Source of the DNA: CAZXCQ01 sp964639275
GTDB taxonomy: Bacteria; Desulfobacterota; DSM-4660; Desulfatiglandales; Desulfatiglandaceae
NCBI GenBank assembly: GCA_964639275.1
Contig: CAZXCQ010000188.1
Location: forward strand, 1-13,090
Length of the DNA stretch: 13,090 bases
Direction of reading: 5' to 3'
Shown: positions 6,792 through 13,090 of the stretch, one piece after another
Numbering within the stretch: the first letter of the stretch is position 1
How the letters are laid out: every line of letters starts with the position of its first letter
Notes under the pieces: model-generated
Seen by the model: only the letters and a program-made list of their open reading frames with translations
Told to the model about the DNA's origin: nothing
Database searches by the model: none
Translations under genes and position numbers: made by a program

Positions 6792-7976
6792 ATGGAATCC
6801 AAGGATTCAGGACGCAGGAAGTTTTTTAAGGATGTGGTCAAGTACTGTGGCGCCGGTGTGGCCGCGATTGGTCTCTTGAATCTGAAAAAGGTAGCCCACG
6901 CCGTGGAAGACCTGGACAGGCCCGCCCACTCGGGCGTATGGCAGTTCCGGGATGTTCAGCTCGACCAGTACGGGGAATTCATCAAAAACGCTCCTCTGCC
7001 AAAAGGGTATTTCACGAAGGAACCCGAGGAGTTTGTCAACGACATGAAGCCGGTTAACTGGTCGCATGTTCATGAAAACTGGTACGCAGAAGGCAACAAG
7101 TCCCTGGTGGGCATCATCCAGGCGACCCCGCTCGACAAAGATATTAAGGGAGACATCAAGCGGGCGGTGGACAAGATCGGCGGGTTTGGAAAGTCGCTCA
7201 AGAAATCAGACCGCATCCTTATCAAACCAAACATGAACACGGCCGATCCCTGGCCAGGAGGAGGGACAGATCCGGTCTTTCTGCAGGCCTTGATCCAGGT
7301 ATTACAGGATGCAGGATATGAGAAGTTGACGGTGGGGGATAGCTGTGGCCCATGGGGACCCACTGAGAGGGTTATCAAGATTGTTGGCTATGATACCGTA
7401 TGCAAGAGCAACGGGGTGGGACTGCTCGATTTTGACAAGGGCAAGTGGATGGAGATCACCAATCCAAATGCGGAGTTTCTGGGTCGATTTGGCGGCGGGA
7501 ACGGGACCGTAGGTTATGTGGAGGCGCTTCGCAACTTTGACAAGATCATCTATACCCCGGTCATGAAGACCCACTTCCTGGGGCATATCACCATGGCCCT
7601 GAAGCTCTCGGTCGGGATCCTCCATCGGGCGGACCGGGGCTCCCAGCTCCATGCCTTTAACCACATCTTTGTCGGTCAACAGGCCGCGGAGATCAACATC
7701 CCCATCAAGCCCGATCTCATCATCATGGACGGCCGGCGCTCGTTTATCAGCGGCGGGCCTTCGCACGGCGAGGAGACCGCGCCGGGCTTTGTCATCGCAT
7801 CGGGTGACCAGGTGGCAAACGATATCATAGGCATTAAGGTATTGCAGGAATGGTACCCGCAGGTCCAGAACAAGATCACCATGGATGCCTGGAAGGTCAA
7901 CCAGATCATGCAGGCCGTCAAGGTCGGTGCAGGTTACGCGCAGGGTCCGCAGGACGTCAAGCTGCTTTTCCTGTGA
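6792..7976 (+). CDS. Tat-exported DUF362-domain protein
   Basis: A 394-residue protein. The N-terminus carries a twin-arginine-like signal (SGRRKFFKD followed by a short hydrophobic stretch GAGVAAIGLLNL and AHA), so a folded, possibly cofactor-bearing protein is probably exported. The DUF362 domain spans about residues 105-390, with RILIKPNMNTADPWPGGGTD, the substrate-side motif YTPVMKTHFLGH, and IKPDLIIMDGRRSFISGGP. Biochemical function is not established for this family; DUF362 proteins often sit beside iron-sulfur redox genes. AAAGGAG (6778-6784), 7 nt before the ATG, supports the start. It is the first gene of a same-strand group with the Tat ferredoxin and AOR, though 112 bp and a strong hairpin separate it from them. 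Confidence 0.85.
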   Translation: MESKDSGRRKFFKDVVKYCGAGVAAIGLLNLKKVAHAVEDLDRPAHSGVWQFRDVQLDQYGEFIKNAPLPKGYFTKEPEEFVNDMKPVNWSHVHENWYAEGNKSLVGIIQATPLDKDIKGDIKRAVDKIGGFGKSLKKSDRILIKPNMNTADPWPGGGTDPVFLQALIQVLQDAGYEKLTVGDSCGPWGPTERVIKIVGYDTVCKSNGVGLLDFDKGKWMEITNPNAEFLGRFGGGNGTVGYVEALRNFDKIIYTPVMKTHFLGHITMALKLSVGILHRADRGSQLHAFNHIFVGQQAAEINIPIKPDLIIMDGRRSFISGGPSHGEETAPGFVIASGDQVANDIIGIKVLQEWYPQVQNKITMDAWKVNQIMQAVKVGAGYAQGPQDVKLLFL

Positions 7977-8000
7977 GAAAGGGAAAATCAGAAAGATGAG

Positions 8001-8040
8001 GTGCCCCATCCACTCCTTATGCCAGGGGTGGATGGGGCAC
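8001..8040 (+). terminator. Strong 16-bp-stem hairpin between the DUF362 and ferredoxin genes
   Basis: GTGCCCCATCCACTCC (8001-8016) pairs with 8025-8040 through 15 Watson-Crick pairs and one U-G pair, with an 8-nt loop (TTATGCCA). Only ATTTGAT follows, not a clear U tract. It may therefore be a partial terminator or attenuator, or an RNA-stabilising element. A run of nine Gs (8050-8058) lies behind it. Confidence 0.55.
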
Positions 8041-8088
8041 ATTTGATAAGGGGGGGGGAGGTTTGAACCCAGATGGTAGGCCGGAACA

Positions 8089-8724
8089 ATGACTGCAAAG
8101 GAAGATCGGTCCAACCGAAATAGTCAACCCCTGACCCGACGCACTTTCTTAAAGGGCGGGATGGTAGCAGTGGCCTTTTTCACAGGAGCCGCAGGGGTGG
8201 CCGAGACCCTGGAGGCGCTCACCCTGCCCAAAGGATGGGCCGTAACATTGGCAAAGGGCGTGGTGCTCGGGGACCCTGAGCTCTGCTCGGGTTGCCGCAC
8301 ATGCGAGGCCGTTTGCACAAATTTCAATGGCCACGGACGCTCTTCATCGGGCCTGGCGCGGATCATACTAGAAAAGGACTATCTGGGGGGCAGATACGAG
8401 GCCAATACCTGCTTTCAGTGCGTAAGCCCCCTGTGTCTTCATGTCTGCCCGGAGGAGGCCATCAAAGTTGACCGGGCCTCAGGGACAAACGCGAGGATTA
8501 TTGACGACATCCTCTGCATCGGGTGTGGCCGTTGCATCGAGGCGTGTGGGAGCGTGTTTACTCCACCGCGACCCCGTTTCGATCCAGAATCTGAACAGGT
8601 CGTCAAATGCCACCTCTGCCTTGGTGATCCGCAGTGCGTGAAATTCTGCCCATATGGGGCGCTGCGCTACGAGTGGTCAGAGCAAGGTATTGTCACCGGG
8701 TACCCGGTGCTCCAGGAGGGATAG
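8089..8724 (+). CDS. Tat-exported polyferredoxin with four [4Fe-4S] clusters, likely AOR partner
   Basis: A 211-residue electron-transfer protein. A twin-arginine signal (LTRRTFLKGG, then VAVAFFTGAAG) directs export in folded form. Sixteen cysteines form four cluster motifs: C66/69/72/76 (CSGCRTCEAVC), C108/111/116/120 (CFQCVSPLCLHVCP), C143/146/149/153 (CIGCGRCIEAC) and C174/177/183/187 (CHLCLGDPQCVKFCP). This is the pattern of DmsB-like subunits and of the small Fe-S subunit that wires AOR enzymes to other carriers. The stop is 6 bp before the AOR start, so the two are almost certainly cotranslated partners. The E. coli YdhY/YdhV pair is a comparable known arrangement. The ribosome-binding site is weak (AGGCCGG), but the Tat motif requires this start. 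Confidence 0.9.
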   Translation: MTAKEDRSNRNSQPLTRRTFLKGGMVAVAFFTGAAGVAETLEALTLPKGWAVTLAKGVVLGDPELCSGCRTCEAVCTNFNGHGRSSSGLARIILEKDYLGGRYEANTCFQCVSPLCLHVCPEEAIKVDRASGTNARIIDDILCIGCGRCIEACGSVFTPPRPRFDPESEQVVKCHLCLGDPQCVKFCPYGALRYEWSEQGIVTGYPVLQEG

Positions 8725-8730
8725 CAGGGC

Positions 8731-10755
8731 ATGTATGGATGGGCGGGCAGGATCCTCAGGGTCAACCTGACAAACGGCAAGATCGAAGTCGTTCCCTCGT
8801 CCGATTATGTCCCCGCCTACCTGGGCGGCAGGGGATTGGGCGCCCGGATATACTGGGAGGAAGTCCCCCCGGAGGTGGGGGCCTTTGACGCCGAAAACCG
8901 TCTGATATTTGTAACGGGGCCCCTGCAGGGCACATTGGCCCCCACCTCTGGCCGTTTTATGGTCATGGGCAAGGCCTCTCAGACCGCACCGGTTGAATCA
9001 TATTGTCGCTCCGGCGTGGGTGGGCACTGGGCACCCGAGCTCAAGTGGGCGGGTTTTGACGCGGTCGTGGTCTATGGCCGGGCCCCCAGGCCCGTCTATA
9101 TCTGGATCCATGACCGGGAGGCAGAAGTCAGGGATGCCAGGCATCTGTGGGGGATGGACCCGTTTTTGACCCAGCAGACACTCTGGGGGGTCTACGGCAA
9201 GGAAACAAGGGTGATGACCATTGGCAAGGCAGGCGAGATGAAGAGCCGACTGGGGATCATCATCACCGATTCGGGTGACGCCTCGGGTCAGGGGGGATAC
9301 GGGGGCGTCATGGGGTCAAAAAACCTGAAGGCGATAGCTGTGAGGGGAACGGGCTGGGTCAAGGTGGCAAGACCCAGAGCGCTCGCCGAAGTGACCCGTC
9401 ATATCAATTCGCTCTTTTCCCGGCCGTCCAGACCCTGGGCTCCGCTGGAGCCTGTCGAGCCGGGCTTTAAATATAACATCTGGGGCGGCCAGGACCGTGG
9501 TCAGTTGTCCGGTGCACCCGGAGAGCTCTGGGATCTGTGTGCAACCCCCAACTCCGGCTATAAACGAACCCCTGACGGATGTTATGCCTGCCCGATCGGA
9601 TGCAGGACGCGCATCAGCGGACCGGATATACCCGGCGGGGTGGGCCAGTGTGTCCAGTCAATGATGTACATGGAGTCGATCGCGGTTGACCCGGAAAAAG
9701 GTTACAGCAGGCTCGCATGGGAGGCCGGGCGTCTGGCCGACTATTACGGAATCAATGCCTATGAGATCCATGGGATAATCCCCTGGCTGGCCGCCTGTTA
9801 CAAGAACGACGTGCTTGACGAGGACGAGATCGATATCCCCCTTGACGCGATCGGCAGTCGCAGGTTTATACAAAAGCTTCTCAGGAAGATTGCCTACCGG
9901 GAGGGCTTTGGAGATCAACTGGCAGAGGGATGCCAGCGGACGGCCACCGGCATCGGGGGTAAGGCGGAAGAACTGATGTACCCCTTATATCCACGAGGGG
10001 GAAGATTCGGGGGTTACCGGGAGCACTGGCTCAACTATGGAGGTTTCCCCGGGGGATATGCCATTTCATACCTGGCCCTCATATGGGCGCTCGACAATCG
10101 AGATGCCATGGTATCGCACAACCTGATGTCTCAGCTATGGGGGGCGGCGACCTCGCTGGGCTATCCGTCACAGATGGCCGTCGCGGACAAATTGATCCCC
10201 CTGCTTCGACCGGTTATGAAATATGCATACGGCTCGGAGGAGGCGGCCCAGTTTTTTACACCCGATGGAAAAGGGCTCCGGTGGGACTGGACACCCCGTG
10301 TGGCCAAACGCTTTTTTGAGCGCAGCATCTTAAAGGATAGCTATATCGTATGTGATGTGGCCTTTCCTTTTCTGTATAACCCCAACAACCAGGACCACGT
10401 GGGAGATTCCTCTCTTGAAAGCCGGCTGTTCACGGCAGTGACGGGGTTTGAGATGAGCGAGGAGGAATCGTACCGGGTAGGGGAGATGCTGTGGACCCTT
10501 GAGCGGGCCATCGAGACGAGAGAGGGACGAACCCGCGATGACGATGTGCTTCGTGATATCTGTTTTTCAAACAAGGATATTGCCGGGCGACAGTATCGGC
10601 GTCAGGATCTCGAACAGGCCAAAACCGAATTCTACAGACTCTGTGGCTGGAATCAGCAGGGAATTCCCACGGCTGGAAGACTTAAGGCCGTGAAACTCCC
10701 GGACGTGGCAGATGAACTCAAGAAAAGACAGATTCTTAGTGATGGAAAGGCGTGA
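8731..10755 (+). CDS. Aldehyde:ferredoxin oxidoreductase (AOR) family tungsten/molybdenum enzyme
   Basis: A 674-residue catalytic subunit of the AOR family, which binds a bis-pterin tungsten (or molybdenum) cofactor and one [4Fe-4S] cluster. Characterised members oxidise aldehydes or reduce acids, while relatives such as BamB reduce benzoyl-CoA. The AOR_N domain is clear (YGWAGRILRVNLTNGKIE, FVTGPLQGTLAPTSGRF, GYGGVMGSKNLKAIAVRG). Cluster ligands are C284, C287, C291 (CYACPIGC) and C541 (YIVCDVAFPF), matching the CxxCxxxC...C pattern of Pyrococcus AOR. AGGAGGG in the end of the ferredoxin gene lies 11 nt upstream. It has no export signal, whereas its ferredoxin partner has a Tat signal. Length is slightly above the usual ~600-650. 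Substrate cannot be told from sequence. Confidence 0.93.
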   Translation: MYGWAGRILRVNLTNGKIEVVPSSDYVPAYLGGRGLGARIYWEEVPPEVGAFDAENRLIFVTGPLQGTLAPTSGRFMVMGKASQTAPVESYCRSGVGGHWAPELKWAGFDAVVVYGRAPRPVYIWIHDREAEVRDARHLWGMDPFLTQQTLWGVYGKETRVMTIGKAGEMKSRLGIIITDSGDASGQGGYGGVMGSKNLKAIAVRGTGWVKVARPRALAEVTRHINSLFSRPSRPWAPLEPVEPGFKYNIWGGQDRGQLSGAPGELWDLCATPNSGYKRTPDGCYACPIGCRTRISGPDIPGGVGQCVQSMMYMESIAVDPEKGYSRLAWEAGRLADYYGINAYEIHGIIPWLAACYKNDVLDEDEIDIPLDAIGSRRFIQKLLRKIAYREGFGDQLAEGCQRTATGIGGKAEELMYPLYPRGGRFGGYREHWLNYGGFPGGYAISYLALIWALDNRDAMVSHNLMSQLWGAATSLGYPSQMAVADKLIPLLRPVMKYAYGSEEAAQFFTPDGKGLRWDWTPRVAKRFFERSILKDSYIVCDVAFPFLYNPNNQDHVGDSSLESRLFTAVTGFEMSEEESYRVGEMLWTLERAIETREGRTRDDDVLRDICFSNKDIAGRQYRRQDLEQAKTEFYRLCGWNQQGIPTAGRLKAVKLPDVADELKKRQILSDGKA

Positions 10756-10759
10756 GGCA

Positions 10760-11215
10760 ATGAGAAGATTTCTCCAGCGGCTATTTGGCGTCATAGTAGT
10801 TGGTGGTTTGTTCGTGGTTTTTCCTTTCCTTGATTCCGGGGAGCACTTTGCGGCGATCGGGTCCTTTGCGAGCCGAATCCCTGCTGTGGCCCAGGCCGGA
10901 GAGGTACAGGAGTCTGGTTCTATTACAAAATTGAAAGTCGAGCCGCTCTACCGGGCGGTCCGGTTGACCTGGAGGGCAAGAATTGATGATAAGGGCCCGC
11001 TGACCTTTGAAATTTACCGGAGCATGGCATCGCCTGATGGACCTTACACGCTGGTGACCTCGATCGAGAAGAGGCCCGGGGTCAAGAAGTATAAGTATAT
11101 TGACAAGAGGCTTCAAGTGGAGGAGAACTATTTTTACAAGATCGTGATCCCTGAGACAAAGGAGAACTTTGGTCCCCTTCAGGTGAGGCCCCCGTTTTCT
11201 TTGCCCACCACATAA
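10760..11215 (+). CDS. Small secreted fibronectin-III-like beta-sandwich protein
   Basis: A 151-residue protein. It opens with a Sec-type signal (MRRFLQRLFGVIVVGGLFVV) and has a plausible signal-peptidase site after AVAQA near residue 46. The rest has fibronectin-type-III-like spacing: YRAVRLTWRA, then FEIYRSMASPDGPYTLV, then VEENYFYKIVI. Such domains mediate protein or carbohydrate contacts and have no catalytic residues. The start at 10760 is chosen because AAAGG lies 9 nt upstream and the signal begins there; a longer frame to 10712 overlaps the AOR gene. It starts 5 bp after the AOR stop, so it is probably the last gene of the operon and may assist the exported complex. That role is inference; I do not recognise a named family. 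Confidence 0.7.
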   Translation: MRRFLQRLFGVIVVGGLFVVFPFLDSGEHFAAIGSFASRIPAVAQAGEVQESGSITKLKVEPLYRAVRLTWRARIDDKGPLTFEIYRSMASPDGPYTLVTSIEKRPGVKKYKYIDKRLQVEENYFYKIVIPETKENFGPLQVRPPFSLPTT

Positions 11216-11242
11216 GGGGGAGACACGGGTTAAGGGGGCTGG

Positions 11243-12883
11243 TTATGACTCCCTTTCCCTCAGGACCCTTTTGAGTATCTTGCCTGAGCCTGTCTTGGGG
11301 AGTTCATCGACAAACTCAACGATCCTCGGATACTTGTAGGCAGCCATCTTTTCCCTTGCCCACGCGACGATCTCCTCCTCTTTGACCTTGCCGCGGTATT
11401 CCGGTCTCAGAATGACAAAGGCCTTGATGTTCTCTCCCCTGTATGGGTGCGGAACGCCAATCACAGCGACCTCTTTCACAGCCGGATGCTCGTACATCAA
11501 GGCCTCCACCTCTGCGGGGAATACACTGTAACCCGAGGCCTTTATCATGTCCTTCTTGCGGCTTATGATATAGAAGTAGCCCTCCTCATCCATCTTGACG
11601 ATGTCTCCGGTGGCCAACCAGCCGTCCTTAAGGACCTCAGCGGTCCCCTCGGGGTTGTTCCAATATCCCCGGGTGACCATGGGGCCCTTGATAAGCAACT
11701 CTCCCTCGCCCCCGGCCGGAAGATCATCACCGGTTTCCACATCCACGATTCGGCAATCCACGCCAAAGTGGGGAATCCCGACCGATCCATACCTGGGGTT
11801 TGAGACAGGATTCACGTGGCTCTGAGAGATGGTCTCACTCAGCCCATATCCCTCGATGAGTTCGGTGCCCACAATCTCCCGCCATTTTTTCAGGATCTCA
11901 GCCGGGATTGGGGCACCGCCCGATAGGCAGTGTCTGAGGCTGCGCAGGTCATATTGGCCGATATCCGGCGCATTGACCACCGCCACGTTCATGGTCGTGA
12001 TGCTTGCCCAGGTCGTGCACCCAAAGGTCGCAATGGCCTTCATGGCCGTCGCGGTATCAAAGCGCGAAAGCATGACATTGGTCGTCCCGGTATAGATAGG
12101 CATGTTCATGCTGTGTATCATGCCGGTGACGTGAAAGAACGGCAACACCGAGAGGTGCACGTCGTCCTCTGCGATGTGATTCCACACGGCAGAGCCCACC
12201 GTGTTGTGGAGCAGGCTGTGGTGCGTGATCATGGCGCCTTTTGGGAGTCCCGTGGTCCCGGAGGTATATTGCAGGAGCGCCAGGTCTTCGCGCATGTCGA
12301 TTTCCGCATGAGGAGGCTCGGGGCCGTATTCCCGCAACAGATCGACAAGTTCATGGGTCCGGGGAAAGACCTCTTTGGGTGCCTGCATGGAGGGGTGGAT
12401 GGGGAGAAGGGGCTCCTCAGGGAGATAATCCCGGTAGCTCGTCACAATCACGTGGGAAAGCGGGGTTTCTCTCTGGATATTCCTGAGGTTCGGGTACAGG
12501 TGATCCAGGGCCACGATGATTGTCGCCGCGGAGTCCTGGAGTTCGTATTTGAGCTCGTCTTCCTTAAACATGGGATTTGCAGCAACAACCACCCCCCCTG
12601 CCTTAAGAACCCCGTAGTAGGCAATGACAAATTGGGGGCAGTTTTCCAAAAAGAGGCTTACCCTGTCTCCCTTTTTGAGCCCCATATCGTAAAGGCCGGC
12701 CGCCAGCCTGTCAGAGAGCTGATCGAGCTGTTGAAAGCTGATCCGGTTGCCATAGTAATTGATGGCGGTCTTTTCCGGATGACTCCGTGTGTTGTCCCTC
12801 AGAAATTCGTGCAATGGCTTTTCTGGAAACCCCAGTTCTTGGGGAACGCCCTCTGGCCATGCACCCATCCAAACCCTTTCCAT
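11243..12883 (-). CDS. AMP-forming acyl-CoA synthetase (fatty/organic acid CoA ligase)
   Basis: A 546-residue cytoplasmic enzyme that activates a carboxylic acid to its CoA thioester through an acyl-adenylate, using ATP. The phosphate-binding loop is YTSGTTGLPKG (206-216). Further motifs are GYGLSET, GWLATGDIVKMDEEGYFYI, the hinge region RKKDMIKASGYSVFPAEVE, and the C-terminal lysine loop PKTGSGKILKR with K535. Length and motif order are typical of medium/long-chain acyl-CoA synthetases, but chain length or aromatic specificity cannot be read from the sequence. The ATG at 12883 has AAAGGAG 5 nt upstream; a GTG at 12913 would only add 10 residues. It converges on the AOR operon with a 27-bp gap and no clear terminator. 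It could feed acids, such as an AOR product, into CoA-dependent metabolism. Confidence 0.93.
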   Translation of the reverse strand: MERVWMGAWPEGVPQELGFPEKPLHEFLRDNTRSHPEKTAINYYGNRISFQQLDQLSDRLAAGLYDMGLKKGDRVSLFLENCPQFVIAYYGVLKAGGVVVAANPMFKEDELKYELQDSAATIIVALDHLYPNLRNIQRETPLSHVIVTSYRDYLPEEPLLPIHPSMQAPKEVFPRTHELVDLLREYGPEPPHAEIDMREDLALLQYTSGTTGLPKGAMITHHSLLHNTVGSAVWNHIAEDDVHLSVLPFFHVTGMIHSMNMPIYTGTTNVMLSRFDTATAMKAIATFGCTTWASITTMNVAVVNAPDIGQYDLRSLRHCLSGGAPIPAEILKKWREIVGTELIEGYGLSETISQSHVNPVSNPRYGSVGIPHFGVDCRIVDVETGDDLPAGGEGELLIKGPMVTRGYWNNPEGTAEVLKDGWLATGDIVKMDEEGYFYIISRKKDMIKASGYSVFPAEVEALMYEHPAVKEVAVIGVPHPYRGENIKAFVILRPEYRGKVKEEEIVAWAREKMAAYKYPRIVEFVDELPKTGSGKILKRVLRERES

Positions 12884-12888
12884 GCCCG

Positions 12889-12895
12889 CTCCTTT
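12889..12895 (-). promoter_or_regulatory. Ribosome-binding site that sets the acyl-CoA synthetase start
   Basis: AAAGGAG on the minus strand lies 5 nt before the ATG at 12883. The upstream stretch to the repeat at 13001 holds a loose CCCCGGC/GCCGGGG inverted repeat (12937-12943 and 12967-12973) but no clear promoter. Confidence 0.7.
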
Positions 12896-13000
12896 CGAGG
12901 CTGTCCGAGGCACCTAAATCGGTTGCCCTCTATGTCCCCCGGCTTTCAGATTGACTCGGTGGTAATGCCGGGGTGGAAATCCTAAATCCCAAATAACATA

Positions 13001-13053
13001 CCAATTTAGCTTTCTTCAAAATTGGAGCTTAGACAAGGGCAATGGGGGTTCCG
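13001..13053 (+). repeat. Repeat copy 3, distant from the transposase
   Basis: CCAATTT (13001-13007) and AAATTGG (13019-13025) form a 7-bp inverted repeat around an 11-nt spacer. The related G-rich tail follows (AAGGGCAATGGGGGTTCCG). The first 24 bases after the leading base match copy 1 exactly. It lies about 10 kb from copy 2, with no transposase beside it in the window. Confidence 0.82.
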
Positions 13054-13090
13054 TTTTGAAGGGTGTATCCCTGTCTGAGACCGTTAGAGA

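Noticed and set aside
7302..8114. Long minus-strand open frame (270 codons) across the DUF362 gene
   Set aside because: It is a shadow of DUF362 codons with low-complexity Asp/Leu content; the plus frame has strong motifs and a good ribosome-binding site.
11930..12985. Long plus-strand open frame (351 codons)
   Set aside because: It is antisense to the clear acyl-CoA synthetase gene, is rich in His/Arg/Gly without domain features, and has no ribosome-binding site.

Overview
The window looks like chromosomal DNA from a strictly anaerobic bacterium, most likely a Desulfobacterota (delta-proteobacterial) sulfate reducer or syntroph. This is inferred from gene content: an aldehyde:ferredoxin oxidoreductase (AOR) family tungsten/molybdenum enzyme with a four-cluster ferredoxin, a DUF362 protein, an oxalate/formate-antiporter-like MFS carrier and an acyl-CoA synthetase. 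There is no rRNA, tRNA or CRISPR array.

Left part (1-3037). The 3' portion of a small iron-sulfur protein gene is followed by a 12-TM MFS carrier. Next is a RAYT-type (REP-associated, HUH/Y1) transposase on the minus strand, bracketed by two direct copies of a ~50-bp repeat. A third copy lies at the right end of the window. The left copy supplies the stop codon of the MFS gene.

Middle part, minus strand (3116-6703). A membrane-bound HAMP/class III nucleotide cyclase lies downstream of a secreted M6-like metallopeptidase gene, probably in one operon. The peptidase frame contains a single in-frame TGA. It sits where the family has its third metal ligand, the frame continues with clear family motifs beyond it, and a hairpin fitting the bacterial SECIS rules starts 12 nt downstream. 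This is the best candidate in the window for something undescribed: a selenocysteine-containing M6-like metalloprotein. A simple nonsense mutation is the alternative. Upstream lies a decayed reading frame resembling a MoaD/ThiS-like sulfur carrier.

Right part, plus strand (6792-11215). A probable operon encodes a Tat-exported DUF362 protein, a Tat-exported ferredoxin with four [4Fe-4S] clusters, an AOR-family catalytic subunit without its own signal, and a small secreted beta-sandwich (fibronectin-III-like) protein. Together they suggest an exported AOR-type redox enzyme carried out on its ferredoxin partner. A 16-bp-stem hairpin separates the DUF362 gene from the ferredoxin-AOR pair.

Right end, minus strand (11243-12883). 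A complete acyl-CoA synthetase (AMP-forming) converges on the AOR operon, followed by repeat copy 3. Several starts were chosen from ribosome-binding sites and are shorter than the longest possible reading frames.
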